Positions 9,649-18,144 are shown, counted from the stretch's first letter. The stretch is DNA of 64,000 nucleotides from Pseudomonas mendocina (GCF_003008615.1 NZ_CP027657.1:62001-126000); one strand, 5' to 3'. Numbers and translations are program-made. Notes: generated by a model not told the origin, from the sequence alone.

Positions 9649-10923
9649 GTGAGCAAACGCCTCCTCAAGACCGGTCTGGCCGTCGCCATCACCGCCACAT
9701 CGAGCCATGGCTTCGCCAGCGGCTTCGCCCTCAACGAGCAAAGCATTTCCGGCATGGGCACCTCCTTCGCCGGACGCTCATCGTCCGCAGACGATGCCAG
9801 TACCGTGTTCGGCAACCCGGCCGGCATGTCGCGTCTCAAGCGCGATGAAGTCTATGTCGGTGCCGCCGTCATCCATGCCAAGAGCGACATCAGCCACGCC
9901 AGCGCCAACGCCGGCCCGCTGACGCTGTCCGGCAGTAACGATGGCGACATGGTGCCGACTACCGGCGTGCCCATGGGTTATTACGTCAAGCCACTGGACG
10001 ACAAGGTCGCCTTTGGCCTTGGTATCTACGTGCCCTTCGGTCTGATGACCGATTACGAAAGCAATTTCCAGGGCCGCTACCACGCCAACAAGAGCTATGT
10101 GCGCGTGATCACCGTGCAGCCGACTCTGAGCTATCGCTTCAACGACAAGTTGTCGGTCGGTTTCGGCCCGACCTTCAACCACATCGAAGGCGAACTCAGC
10201 TCTTCCGTGCTCAATCCGCTGAGCCCTGGCAGCAATGACGGTAAGGTGAAGGTCAAAGGCGATGACACGGCCGTCGGCTTCAACGTCGGCGTGCTCTACG
10301 AGTTCACGCCGCAAACCCGCGCCGGCCTGACCTATCATTCGCGCGTGAAGTACGAGCTGGAAGGCGATACGCGGGTTTCTGGCAGCGGCGCACTGGCGGG
10401 TATCGCCGGCAAGTACGACGCCAATCTGGATCTGACCACCCCCGAATCGGTGGATATGTCCATCACCCACGAACTGAACGATGCCCTGACGCTGCATGTC
10501 GGTAGCACCTGGACGCGCTGGAGCCGCTTCAAGGAAATCCGCGTAGAGAACGACTCGGCCACCTTGCCGGCCAACCTCGCCACCATCGTCGAAGAACAGA
10601 ACTGGCATGACACCTGGGCTCATGCGATTGGCCTGTCGTACAAGGTCAACCCGCAGTGGACGCTGCGCACCGGTATCGCCATCGACCAGTCGCCGATCAA
10701 CAACGTCGACCGCTCGCCACGCGTGCCCTCTGGTGACCGCACCATTTTCAGCGTCGGCGCCGGCTGGAGTCCGACCCAGGACATGACCATCGACGTGGCC
10801 TACTCCTACCTGCAGGAAGAGTCGGTGGACGTGAACCATCAGAGCGCGACCCGTGGCGACTACCGCGCACGCTACAAGAACAGCGCGCACGGCCTGGGGG
10901 CATCGCTCAGCTATCGCTTCTAA
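9649..10923 (+). CDS. OmpP1/FadL/TodX outer-membrane transporter
   Basis: 424-residue outer-membrane beta-barrel of the FadL family, which takes up long-chain fatty acids or aromatic hydrocarbons. A signal peptide ends near SSHGFASG. It is followed by the FadL hatch segment FALNEQSISGMGTSFAGR and the strongly conserved FGNPAGMSRL. The chain ends SLSYRF with a terminal Phe, as needed for BAM-dependent insertion. The start is GTG at 9649-9651, with AGGAG upstream. The neighbouring lipase genes release fatty acids, so a role in their uptake is plausible, though the link is positional only. Confidence 0.9.
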   Translation: MSKRLLKTGLAVAITATSSHGFASGFALNEQSISGMGTSFAGRSSSADDASTVFGNPAGMSRLKRDEVYVGAAVIHAKSDISHASANAGPLTLSGSNDGDMVPTTGVPMGYYVKPLDDKVAFGLGIYVPFGLMTDYESNFQGRYHANKSYVRVITVQPTLSYRFNDKLSVGFGPTFNHIEGELSSSVLNPLSPGSNDGKVKVKGDDTAVGFNVGVLYEFTPQTRAGLTYHSRVKYELEGDTRVSGSGALAGIAGKYDANLDLTTPESVDMSITHELNDALTLHVGSTWTRWSRFKEIRVENDSATLPANLATIVEEQNWHDTWAHAIGLSYKVNPQWTLRTGIAIDQSPINNVDRSPRVPSGDRTIFSVGAGWSPTQDMTIDVAYSYLQEESVDVNHQSATRGDYRARYKNSAHGLGASLSYRF

Positions 10924-10945
10924 TCGCAGCGCAGCATTGGCTACA

Positions 10946-10980
10946 CTCACGCGGCAGAACAACAATAAAAGCCGCGTGAG
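10946..10980. promoter_or_regulatory. Perfect inverted repeat at the regulator's ribosome site
   Basis: CTCACGCGGC-N15-GCCGCGTGAG, perfect 10-bp arms. The second arm ends 6 nt before the ATG of the LuxR-type regulator and so covers its ribosome-binding region. It could be an autoregulatory operator, a translation-controlling hairpin, or the fadL terminator (no T-run is present). Confidence 0.6.
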
Positions 10981-10986
10981 AACATC

Positions 10987-11598
10987 ATGACTGCCCTCTG
11001 CACCACCCTGCCCGACAACCTCCGCCTGCTGCTGGTCGATGACCATCGGATCTTCCTCGACGGCCTGTCCCTGGCGCTGTCGCCGCTGAGCCAGAACCTG
11101 CAGATCCATACCGCGCATAACGCTGCCGAAGCGGAGCAATGCCTGCGCCAGCATGGCTACGACCTGATCCTGCTCGACCTGCGCCTGCCCGACGAACCGG
11201 GCCTCGAGCTGCTGCAACGCTGGCTGGCACGCGGCGAAAGCACGCCGGTAGCGATCCTCAGTGCCAGCGACTCGGCACTCGACGCCCAGGCCGCGCTGGC
11301 GGCAGGCGCCCTCGGCTTCATCCCCAAGAGTTCTGACGGCAACGCCCTGCGCCAGGCGGTAACCCGCGTCCTGCTGGGTGAAACCCTGCCGGCACCGAGT
11401 AGCACCTCACCGCTGACACCCAGGCAGTTGGAGATTCTTCGACTGCTGGCAGAAGGTTTGCCGAACAAGGCCATCAGCCGTCAGTTGGGCCTGGCCGAAG
11501 ACACGGTGAAAACCCACCTCAAGGCGCTGTTCGAGACCTTCGCCGTACACACCCGCACCGCCTGCGTCAGCGCCGCTCGCCAGCGTGGCTGGCTGTGA
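10987..11598 (+). CDS. LuxR/NarL-family response regulator
   Basis: 203-residue response regulator. The receiver domain covers residues 12-130, with acidic residues Asp18/Asp19, phospho-acceptor Asp64 in ILLDLRLPD, and Lys in PKSSDG. The C-terminal helix-turn-helix of the LuxR/GerE class reads LTPRQLEILRLLAEGLPNKA with recognition helix LAEDTVKTHLKAL. It is convergent with a hybrid histidine kinase whose stop codon directly abuts its own, as TGATCA. The two are therefore probably partners. The inverted repeat at the start codon suggests autoregulation. The target genes are unknown; the lipase operon is the nearest candidate. Confidence 0.92.
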   Translation: MTALCTTLPDNLRLLLVDDHRIFLDGLSLALSPLSQNLQIHTAHNAAEAEQCLRQHGYDLILLDLRLPDEPGLELLQRWLARGESTPVAILSASDSALDAQAALAAGALGFIPKSSDGNALRQAVTRVLLGETLPAPSSTSPLTPRQLEILRLLAEGLPNKAISRQLGLAEDTVKTHLKALFETFAVHTRTACVSAARQRGWL

Positions 11599-13347
11599 TC
11601 AGCTGAGCACCGGGCGGACTTGCAGCTGAGTGGCCAGCACCTGACGCAAGCGCGCCGGTAGCAAGGGCTTGCCCAGAGGAATGACGTGCGCGGGCAGACA
11701 ACGCTCGTGCAGTTCAGGGCTCAGGTCGGCCGTGATCAACAATGCCGGCAACATCTGCCCGGCCGCCTCGCGCAAGCGCTCGATGGCCTGCAATCCATCA
11801 CCCTTCTCGGCCAACCGATAGTCGCTGATCAACAACTGTGGCGCCTCCTGCTGCAAGGCCTGCAGCGCACTGGCCAGGTCGGCGCAGGCCTGCACCTCGC
11901 AGCCCCAGCGGCGCAGCAGACCGGCCAATGCTTCGCGCCCGGTGGCGTCGTCCTCGAGCAACAGGATGCGTCCGTGCAATGCCTGCGCACCATCGATACG
12001 TGGCGCTTGCGCCGGCACCTCAGCAAGCGGCAACTGCAGGACGAAGCGTGCACCAGCACCAGGCTGGGAGTGCAACTGCAAGGGGTGCTCCAGCACCTCG
12101 GCCAGTTGCCGCACGATGGCCAACCCCAGACCGAGACCGCGCTCGGCATTGCGACCGGGATTGTCCAACTGGCGAAACTCCTCGAACACCAGCGCCTGCT
12201 CCGCCTCGCTGAGGCCCCGGCCATCATCCGCCACCGTCAGCACGACAGCATCGCCATCACGTCTTGCACTCAAGGTCAGATGCTGCGCCTGCGCGTGCAG
12301 AAGCGCATTGTTCAGCAGGTTGCGCAGCAGTCGCTCGAGCAACAGCGGGTCGCTGCGCACGCCACAGTCGTCACAACGCAGCTCCAGATGCAGGCCCTGC
12401 TGTTGCGCCTCCGGGGCCACTTCAGCGATCAGCCGTTCGAGCAAGGGGCGCAGGGCGAATGCATGCGGCCTGGCCTGCACGCCACCTGGCAAGGTCAGGC
12501 GGGTATAGTCGAGCAGCGACTGCAACAGTCGCCCCAGTTGCTCCACCGAAGCGGCCAGCCGCGTGCTGATCCGCCGGGTCTGCAGGTCACCGCCCTGCTC
12601 CACCAGGTGTTCGGCGTACAACCCCATGGCGTTGAGTGGCTGACGCAGATCATGACTGGCCGCCGCCAGCAGGCGCAGCTTGCGCGCGTCATCAGCCTCG
12701 GCGCGCTGGCGCGCCAGATCGAGCAGGCGCAGGTTCAGCCAGGCACCGCGCTGTCCATGCTCCTGCATGTAGGCGCCAACGCTGCCGATCAGGTTGGCGC
12801 AGAACAGAAACAGGCCCTGATAGGCCAGTTCGCCGCCGGTCTCACCGAACAACACACCCATGCCGATGAACAGCAGGCAGAAGCTCCAGCTACACAGGCT
12901 GATCGCACGGAAAGACAGCCCCAGCAGGGCGTAACCGAACAGCAGGATGAGGAACAGGCCGTCATAGGGCATCGGCACGCCCTGCTGCCAGCACAGGTGC
13001 ACGATCAGTGCGACGCTGACGCCGTTGAGCCAGTAGGCCGCAGCGTAGGCCAGCGGCACTCCGACAGTGGGCACATCGCTGCGACGACAGTAGAAGAAGG
13101 ACAGGACGACCGCGGCCAGGGCCAGCATGCGCAGCGGCAGAACCGACAGGCTGACCGACAACGGCATGAGCATGAAATCCAGCGCTGCATAGATCAGCTG
13201 GAACAGCGCTGCGGTGGGGGCGATCAGGGGCAGACGACGACGTATGCGTTGCACCCGATGCTCGGCGAAGTCCGCCTCCAGCTCTGCGACGAAACGCAGT
13301 GAGCGATAGCCTCGGCGCTGCTGGGCCAGCAACAGACGCTCACTCAT
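11599..13347 (-). CDS. Hybrid sensor histidine kinase/response regulator
   Basis: 582-residue inner-membrane kinase. Residues 40-195 form about six hydrophobic helices without a large periplasmic domain. A short coiled linker precedes HisKA with His232 in SHDLRQPLNA. HATPase boxes RNLLNNALLHA, VADDGRGLS and GLGLGLAIV follow, then a C-terminal receiver with Asp in LLISDYRLAE. The DLRQPL type of H-box belongs with kinases such as ErcS' and NahK that pair with LuxR-type regulators. ATG 13345-13347 has GAGGG 8 nt upstream. An in-frame TTG two codons earlier is less likely. The ATG lies 11 nt past the lifO stop, so it is probably in the lipase operon. Confidence 0.9.
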   Translation of the reverse strand: MSERLLLAQQRRGYRSLRFVAELEADFAEHRVQRIRRRLPLIAPTAALFQLIYAALDFMLMPLSVSLSVLPLRMLALAAVVLSFFYCRRSDVPTVGVPLAYAAAYWLNGVSVALIVHLCWQQGVPMPYDGLFLILLFGYALLGLSFRAISLCSWSFCLLFIGMGVLFGETGGELAYQGLFLFCANLIGSVGAYMQEHGQRGAWLNLRLLDLARQRAEADDARKLRLLAAASHDLRQPLNAMGLYAEHLVEQGGDLQTRRISTRLAASVEQLGRLLQSLLDYTRLTLPGGVQARPHAFALRPLLERLIAEVAPEAQQQGLHLELRCDDCGVRSDPLLLERLLRNLLNNALLHAQAQHLTLSARRDGDAVVLTVADDGRGLSEAEQALVFEEFRQLDNPGRNAERGLGLGLAIVRQLAEVLEHPLQLHSQPGAGARFVLQLPLAEVPAQAPRIDGAQALHGRILLLEDDATGREALAGLLRRWGCEVQACADLASALQALQQEAPQLLISDYRLAEKGDGLQAIERLREAAGQMLPALLITADLSPELHERCLPAHVIPLGKPLLPARLRQVLATQLQVRPVLS

Positions 13348-13358
13348 GGGCAACGCCC

Positions 13359-14417
13359 TCAGGGATCAAGCGGCTCCGGCTGTTTCGCAGCGATGGCGTC
13401 ATAGGTTTCCACACGGTGTCGGTCTTCACTGCTGAACAGCCGCTCGCGCAGTTGACGTTGCAACTGCTCACCATCGGCCGCACTCAGCCCTTGCCCCTGC
13501 AGGCCGGCCAACTCATTGCGATAGGCCTGGTAATGCTGCTGCCAGTCGCGCTCGCGACGCTGTTCATCCAGCAGGCGCTGCACGGTGTCCGGATCATAGG
13601 TCATCGCCAGGAACTCGCGCACCTGCTGCTCGTCCGCGCCATCACGCCAGAGTTGCTCGCTGCGCAGCAGTTGCTCCTGGGCCAGTTGCTGGCGCTGCTC
13701 ACTTTCTCGCAGCGCGTCAGGCAGACGCTCACGCAACTGTTCGAGCATCTGCATGCGCTGGGCTTCACCGAGGTCATCGCGCTGCTGCACTGCCAGGCTA
13801 TCGAGGGTGTAACGGGCATAGGCCTGTTCGGCGCCGAACAGCGCCTCCTGCGCGGCCGCAGAGAAATGCGCACGGCGCAGTTCGTCGAGACGGGCAAAAG
13901 CCGACTGCAGTGCCTGCAACTGCGCCTTCGGCTCGACCTGCTGCTGCGCATCCAGCGGCTGCTGCATTAGCGCCATGCTGGCGCGCTTGTAGTCCAGATA
14001 ATCGCCGAGCAGGCTGATCATCTGCCCAAGCGCCGGTTCCGGCAAACGCCGCCCGGCATCGGCCAGCAGCGCCTCGATCACCGCATCGAGCCCGGAATGA
14101 TCGACCGCGCTGAGGAAGTAATCGAAGTAGTCGCGAACCGCCAGATCCAGCACCAGATTACCGGCTGCGTCAGTCCGCAACTGGCCATCTACCTCGGTAT
14201 CGACCAGGCTGGGCAAGGTCGCGGCCACTGGCGCCTGCGTATCATCTGGTGTTGCCGCGGAAGAGACTGATACCTCGCCCGGCGAGGCCTGTGTCGGCGC
14301 TGCTGCGAGCGATGCGACGGGTACGGTTTCGGACACGGCCGCCGGCCAGCGCCAGTACAGGGTAAGACCACCCACCAGCACCACGGCAACCAGGGAAAGA
14401 CTGAAGAACTTGGACAT
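13359..14417 (-). CDS. lifO: Lipase-specific foldase (lipase chaperone)
   Basis: 352-residue membrane-anchored steric chaperone that folds the secreted lipase in the periplasm before type II secretion. A single N-terminal transmembrane anchor (about residues 3-22) is followed by an Ala/Pro/Thr-rich linker to about residue 65. The remainder is a long, Gln/Arg/Leu-rich alpha-helical domain. The foldase signature lies in VDGQLRTDAAGNLVLDLAVR and RDYFDYFLSAVDHSGLDAVI, matching the conserved RDYFDYFLSA-type motif of Lif proteins. It lies 44 nt downstream of lipA, the standard lipA-lif arrangement. Confidence 0.94.
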   Translation of the reverse strand: MSKFFSLSLVAVVLVGGLTLYWRWPAAVSETVPVASLAAAPTQASPGEVSVSSAATPDDTQAPVAATLPSLVDTEVDGQLRTDAAGNLVLDLAVRDYFDYFLSAVDHSGLDAVIEALLADAGRRLPEPALGQMISLLGDYLDYKRASMALMQQPLDAQQQVEPKAQLQALQSAFARLDELRRAHFSAAAQEALFGAEQAYARYTLDSLAVQQRDDLGEAQRMQMLEQLRERLPDALRESEQRQQLAQEQLLRSEQLWRDGADEQQVREFLAMTYDPDTVQRLLDEQRRERDWQQHYQAYRNELAGLQGQGLSAADGEQLQRQLRERLFSSEDRHRVETYDAIAAKQPEPLDP

Positions 14418-14461
14418 GCACCCTCACTGCGGCGGGCATTACCCCGCCGCGTTCATCTGGA

Positions 14462-15388
14462 TCAGACGCCCTTGTTCTTCAGGCGGTTGGCATGCTGACG
14501 GTAGAGCGAAACCGGCTCTGTCCAGCCACGGATACCGAACAGGTGGTTGATCGCATCGACATGGTTCATGTTGTAGCTGTCGTCGATCACCTGCCCCAGA
14601 TAGGTGGAGCACACGCCCACCAGGCCATCGTTCTTCTCGCTACCGAAGACCAGGCCGGTGAAGGCCAGGAATGGGTCGGCGGCGTCGAGCACGTTGGTGT
14701 AGGACGAGTTACCGGTCCACGAGTAGTAGCGGATGCTGTGCCCGCGCACATTGTGCACTTCAGTGGATTTGGCGCAGTAGCTGCTGGTGTTGACGCCCCA
14801 TGGATGGCGACCATTGAGGGCATTGGTACCCGCAGTGGTCAGGGTACCCAGCGCATTGATCCCGCTTTGAGGGTTGCTCGAGCCGGACAACAGATTGATC
14901 ACCGCGCCCAGGGCATTGGCGATGGCATTGGCGCCGCCTTCGATACCGCTGCCCGGCGGCAACACGCCGCGTACCACATCGGCCACTTTCGAGCCCTTGT
15001 TGACGCCGTTGATCGAGGTCACCGAGGCCACCAGATCCGGGCGTAGCGAAGCGGCCACACGCGAGGTCGGCGAACCCTGGCTATGGCCGATCAGGTTGAC
15101 CTTGCCACCACCGGCTGCGGCCCAGGGCACGATCTGCCGGGCCAGCTCGGCGCCGCGCTGCTCGCTATCGTTGAACGCCGCAACGCTGGCGACATGCACA
15201 CGAGCACCGTCGCGCTCGAGGTTCCAGGGAATGGTGTGGAAGTAATTGACCAGACCACCGATGGTGTTGAACCCGGTTACGCCGTGCACCAGCACGATCG
15301 GGTACTTGGTCTTGGTGTAGTTGGCCTGGGCCTCGACGGCGCCAAGCAGAGCGAGTGTTGCAAGGGCAGTTGTATAGACGCGACGCAT
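14462..15388 (-). CDS. lipA: Secreted triacylglycerol lipase (family I.1)
   Basis: 308-residue extracellular lipase. A signal peptide of about 22 residues ends VEAQA before [14 protein letters not shown]. The nucleophile Ser103 lies in GHSQG, Asp254 in EKNDGLVG and His276 in MNHVDAINH. Cys205 and Cys260 sit where the disulfide of P. aeruginosa LipA lies. HG of the oxyanion hole is at LVHG. AAGGAGG precedes the ATG. It is exported by Sec, folded by the adjacent LifO and secreted by the type II system. The 126-bp upstream gap carries short hairpins, but I found no clear sigma-54 site. Confidence 0.96.
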   Translation of the reverse strand: MRRVYTTALATLALLGAVEAQANYTKTKYPIVLVHGVTGFNTIGGLVNYFHTIPWNLERDGARVHVASVAAFNDSEQRGAELARQIVPWAAAGGGKVNLIGHSQGSPTSRVAASLRPDLVASVTSINGVNKGSKVADVVRGVLPPGSGIEGGANAIANALGAVINLLSGSSNPQSGINALGTLTTAGTNALNGRHPWGVNTSSYCAKSTEVHNVRGHSIRYYSWTGNSSYTNVLDAADPFLAFTGLVFGSEKNDGLVGVCSTYLGQVIDDSYNMNHVDAINHLFGIRGWTEPVSLYRQHANRLKNKGV

Positions 15389-15514
15389 GGGTGCCTCCTT
15401 ATTGTTCTTGTGGGCACGCCGGGTGAACTGCGTCCGGCGCCTGGCCAGTCTAGGCAGGCAGGCGGGTACGGCCCATCGCCCAGATGGGTGAAGGGCCGGG
15501 AGGCAAGAACGAGA

Positions 15515-16066
15515 TCAGGGTTGCGAAGCGATCGCCTTCTCGACCGCGGCGATCAGCTCAGGATCGTCCGGTTTGGTCAGGCTGGAGAAACTGGCCACCA
15601 CCTTGCCCTGGCGGTCGACCACGTATTTGAAGAAATTCCAGCGCGGTTGCCGGCTCTGCTCGGCCAGTCCCTTGAACAACGGAATGGCGTTGGCACCCGA
15701 GACCGGCTGCGGTTCGGTCATAGTGAAGGTCACGCCGTAATTGACGTAGCAGACGGTAGCCGTCTCCTTGCTGTCGGCGGATTCCTGGCGGAAATCGTCG
15801 GACGGCACGCCCAGCACTTCCAGGCCCTGATCCTTGTAGCGCTGATAGAGCGCTTCGAGCCCTTTGAATTGCGGGGTGAAGCCGCAGAAGCTGGCCGTGT
15901 TGACCACTACCAACGGCTTGCCGGCGTACTGACAGAGATCGACGCTGCTGTCCTTGCTACGCAGCTTGGGCAGCTCGCCCTGGAGCATGGCCGGGCATTC
16001 AGCGGCCAGCACCGGCAACGCCAGACTGGAGAGCAACAAACAGCAGGCAAAACGATGCAGTGACAT
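15515..16066 (-). CDS. Secreted glutathione peroxidase-like protein
   Basis: 183-residue thiol peroxidase of the glutathione peroxidase family with a cleavable signal peptide (residues 1-21, ending VLAAEC), so it acts in the periplasm. The peroxidatic Cys is in [14 protein letters not shown], and the Trp-Asn of the active site is in [10 protein letters not shown]. Cys is used instead of selenocysteine, as is usual in bacteria. The resolving residue and thiol donor are uncertain: many such enzymes use thioredoxin-like reductants. An N-terminal Cys after the signal could mark a lipoprotein, but there is no proper lipobox. Start ATG with GAGG upstream. Confidence 0.88.
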   Translation of the reverse strand: MSLHRFACCLLLSSLALPVLAAECPAMLQGELPKLRSKDSSVDLCQYAGKPLVVVNTASFCGFTPQFKGLEALYQRYKDQGLEVLGVPSDDFRQESADSKETATVCYVNYGVTFTMTEPQPVSGANAIPLFKGLAEQSRQPRWNFFKYVVDRQGKVVASFSSLTKPDDPELIAAVEKAIASQP

Positions 16067-16128
16067 AACCGTGACCTCGAGCGATAACGCGATTTCATCA
16101 CGCTACTCGCAGGTCACGCCCCAGGCAA

Positions 16129-16291
16129 CTAGCAGGCCGTTGAAAACGTAGGCGAGGCAGGCAAGACAAGGCGAAAATGGCCGAAAAAGCGTAATTTACG
16201 TGCTGTAAATGAGCATTTTGACTGGGCTCGCACGCGAGGCCATTTTTAACGCAGTATTGCCAACGCAGATAGTTTCTCAACAGCCTGCTAG
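16129..16291. mobile_element. MITE-like non-autonomous element, 163 bp
   Basis: Terminal inverted repeats CTAGCAGGCCGTTGAAAAC and, inverted, CTAGCAGGCTGTTGAGAAAC differ at two positions over about 20 bp. A second nested pair lies inside: AAAATGGCC at 16174-16182 and GGCCATTTT at 16238-16246. A further TTTAC-N5-GTAAA fold sits in the middle. Both ends carry CTAG, possibly the target site. It encodes no protein. The sequence is familiar as a dispersed repeat of Pseudomonas genomes. Its right end supplies the stop codon of the small gene at 16288-16413. Confidence 0.75.
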
Positions 16292-16413
16292 CAGATACCC
16301 ACGCCCAACTGCAACAGCGCCAACCCACCCTGACGCCAGCCCCACCAGGCCAACGCCAACAATAGGCCGAGGCCCAAGGTCAGACCGGCGAAGAGCAATG
16401 CCTTGCGGCTCAC
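16288..16413 (-). CDS. Small membrane protein coupled to the MFS transporter
   Basis: 41-residue reading frame with a GTG start at 16411-16413 that overlaps the MFS stop codon as GTGA, implying translational coupling. After VSRK a single transmembrane helix (about residues 5-26) runs through LFAGLTLGLGLLLALAWWGW. RQGGLALLQLGVGIC then follows to a TAG. The stop codon lies inside the terminal repeat of the adjacent MITE-like element, so the native C-terminus may have been altered by the insertion. It could be a small regulatory subunit of the transporter. The coding call rests on the overlap, the start and the helix composition. Confidence 0.6.
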   Translation of the reverse strand: MSRKALLFAGLTLGLGLLLALAWWGWRQGGLALLQLGVGIC

Positions 16414-17615
16414 GCCGGTGCACCTTGCAGACGTGCGACCGGTACCTCACGCACCGGCCAGTTCAGGGCTGCTGCCATCACACTCAGACCGATGGAGATC
16501 TGCCAGACCAGGTCGTAGCTGCCGGTGGTGTCGTAGAGATAACCGCCCATCCAGCCACCGAGAAACGAGCCGAGTTGATGGAACAGGAAGACGATGCCGG
16601 CCAGCATGGACAGGTTACGCACCCCGAACATCGTCGCCACCGTGCCATTGGTCAGCGGCACCGTCGACAGCCACAACAGGCCCATGGCGATGCCGAACAC
16701 GTAGGCGCTCCACTGCGTCAGGGGCGCCACCAGGAACAGGGTGATCACCACACCACGTGCCAGGTACAGGGCGCTGAGCAGGCGAGGTTTGGACATGCGC
16801 CCACCGAGCCAGCCAGCGATGTAGGTGCCAAAGATGTTGAACAGCCCTACCAGCGCCAGCACCGTGGTGCCAGTCAAAGCCGGCAAGTGATGATCGACCA
16901 GGTAGGCTGGCAGGTGCACGGCAACGAACACCACCTGAAAACCACAGACGAAGAAACCCAACGCCAGCAGCCAGAAACCCGAGTGACTGGTAGCCTCGCG
17001 CAGCGCTTCGCCCAGCGTCTGCTGCGGGACATTGCTAGTGGGTGGCGGCGTTTCCTTGATCATCGCCGCGAGCGGGATCATCAACGCCACCAGCAGCCCC
17101 AAGGCCAGTAGTGCAGCCGACCAGCCGAGCCAGCCGATCAGCCCGAGCGTACCCGGCAGCATGGCGAACTGGCCGAACGAGCCTGCCGCCGCGGCGATGC
17201 CCATGGCCATGCTGCGTTTCTCCGGCGGCACGGCGCGCCCGACCACACCCAGGATGACCGAGAACGAGGTGCCGGACAGGCCGATACCGATCAGCAGACC
17301 GGCGCTCAACGACAGCGACAGCGGCGAATCGGCCATGCCCATCAGCACCAGGCCGAGCATGTACAGCACCCCGCCGGTAACGATGGCCTTGCGCGCACCA
17401 AAGCGGTCGGCCAGCGCACCAGTGATTGGCTGGGCGATGCCCCAGATCAGGTTCTGCAGGGCAATGGCGAAAGCGAAGACCTCACGCCCCCAGCCAAACT
17501 CGGCACTCATCGGCGGCAGGAACAGGCCAAAACCGTGGCGTGTGCCGAGCGAAAGCGCCAGGATCAGCGACGCGCCAAGCAGCAGCCAGGTGGTTGAACG
17601 CCATACAGTTGTCAT
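16410..17615 (-). CDS. Major facilitator superfamily transporter (OxlT-like)
   Basis: 401-residue transporter with 12 predicted membrane helices. It belongs to the monocarboxylate/oxalate-formate antiporter-like branch: FGLFLPPMSAEFGWGREVFAFAIALQN near the N-terminus, and loop 2-3 with GALADRFGARK. Substrates are probably small organic acids, but this cannot be fixed. I chose ATG 17613-17615 (MTTVWRSTTW) because a GGAG lies 8 nt upstream. The 23 codons further upstream lack hydrophobic or conserved character. It follows a MarR-type repressor by 52 nt on the same strand, so is probably controlled by it. Confidence 0.9.
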   Translation of the reverse strand: MTTVWRSTTWLLLGASLILALSLGTRHGFGLFLPPMSAEFGWGREVFAFAIALQNLIWGIAQPITGALADRFGARKAIVTGGVLYMLGLVLMGMADSPLSLSLSAGLLIGIGLSGTSFSVILGVVGRAVPPEKRSMAMGIAAAAGSFGQFAMLPGTLGLIGWLGWSAALLALGLLVALMIPLAAMIKETPPPTSNVPQQTLGEALREATSHSGFWLLALGFFVCGFQVVFVAVHLPAYLVDHHLPALTGTTVLALVGLFNIFGTYIAGWLGGRMSKPRLLSALYLARGVVITLFLVAPLTQWSAYVFGIAMGLLWLSTVPLTNGTVATMFGVRNLSMLAGIVFLFHQLGSFLGGWMGGYLYDTTGSYDLVWQISIGLSVMAAALNWPVREVPVARLQGAPA

Positions 17616-17667
17616 CGTTATCTCCAGCGTACGGCCGTTAGCGACCGTGTAGGCAGTGACTCGGCCA

Positions 17668-18072
17668 TCAGGCCAGCTCTTCAAGTAGTTTCATCAGTTC
17701 GGCACGGCGTTCATCACCCAACTGCGCATTCAACTCACGCTGCGCCTGTTCCCACAGTGGCAGCCCTTGTTGGATGCGTTGCAGGCCGGCTTCTGTGAGC
17801 CGTACCTCGCGGGCGCGCAGGTCGCGCCCCTCCCCCAGCTGTAACAGTCGCTGCTCCTCCAGCACCCGCAGATTGCGTCCCAGGGTACTGCGATCGAGCC
17901 CCATGGCTTCGGCCAGCACGGAAATGCTCGGCTGCCCGAGCCGTTGCACGTGACGCAGCAGGGAAAACTGCGCGACACCGAGCCCAACAGTGGCAAGCGC
18001 ATCGTCGTAGAGACGGGTAACGCCGCGACTGGCGCGGCGTAATTGGGTACAGAGGCAGGAGGTCGGCAACAT
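17668..18072 (-). CDS. MarR-family transcriptional regulator
   Basis: 134-residue winged-helix regulator of the MarR family. Helices around LCTQLRRASRGVTRLYDDAL form the dimer interface. The recognition region reads SISVLAEAMGLDRSTLGRNLRVLE, and the wing contains GRDLRAREVRLTEAG. It is the first gene of a marR-MFS-small protein operon and probably represses it in the absence of a ligand. I prefer ATG 18070-18072 (MLPTSCLCTQ) over the upstream start at 18111. A 22-bp symmetric sequence lies directly before it, where an autoregulatory operator would be expected. Confidence 0.88.
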   Translation of the reverse strand: MLPTSCLCTQLRRASRGVTRLYDDALATVGLGVAQFSLLRHVQRLGQPSISVLAEAMGLDRSTLGRNLRVLEEQRLLQLGEGRDLRAREVRLTEAGLQRIQQGLPLWEQAQRELNAQLGDERRAELMKLLEELA

Positions 18073-18073
18073 G

Positions 18074-18095
18074 GATACAGGTATATACCCGCATC
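18074..18095. promoter_or_regulatory. Candidate MarR autoregulatory operator
   Basis: Symmetric site GAT-N3-GGTATATACC-N3-ATC with perfect 8-bp half-sites, immediately upstream of the preferred marR start. Size and symmetry match MarR-dimer operators. A dimer bound here would block initiation of marR-MFS transcription. Confidence 0.55.
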
Positions 18096-18144
18096 GACCA
18101 TTCACACTCATACAGTTACGCGCTGCATCGGCATAACAGTTGTG

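Noticed and set aside
9778..11217. 479-codon minus-strand open frame antisense to fadL and the regulator
   Set aside because: Shadow frame. It spans two real genes and has no coding features of its own.
11686..13302. 538-codon plus-strand open frame antisense to the hybrid kinase
   Set aside because: Shadow of the kinase gene: Gln/Arg-rich low-complexity product without domains and no ribosome site.
15389..15514. Sigma-54 promoter of lipA
   Set aside because: Lipase genes of some pseudomonads use one, but no GG-N10-GC pair with a proper TTGC element is present in this gap.
16098..16328. 76-codon minus-strand open frame at the MITE-like element
   Set aside because: It is a translation of the repeat itself; the same spurious peptide would appear at every copy.
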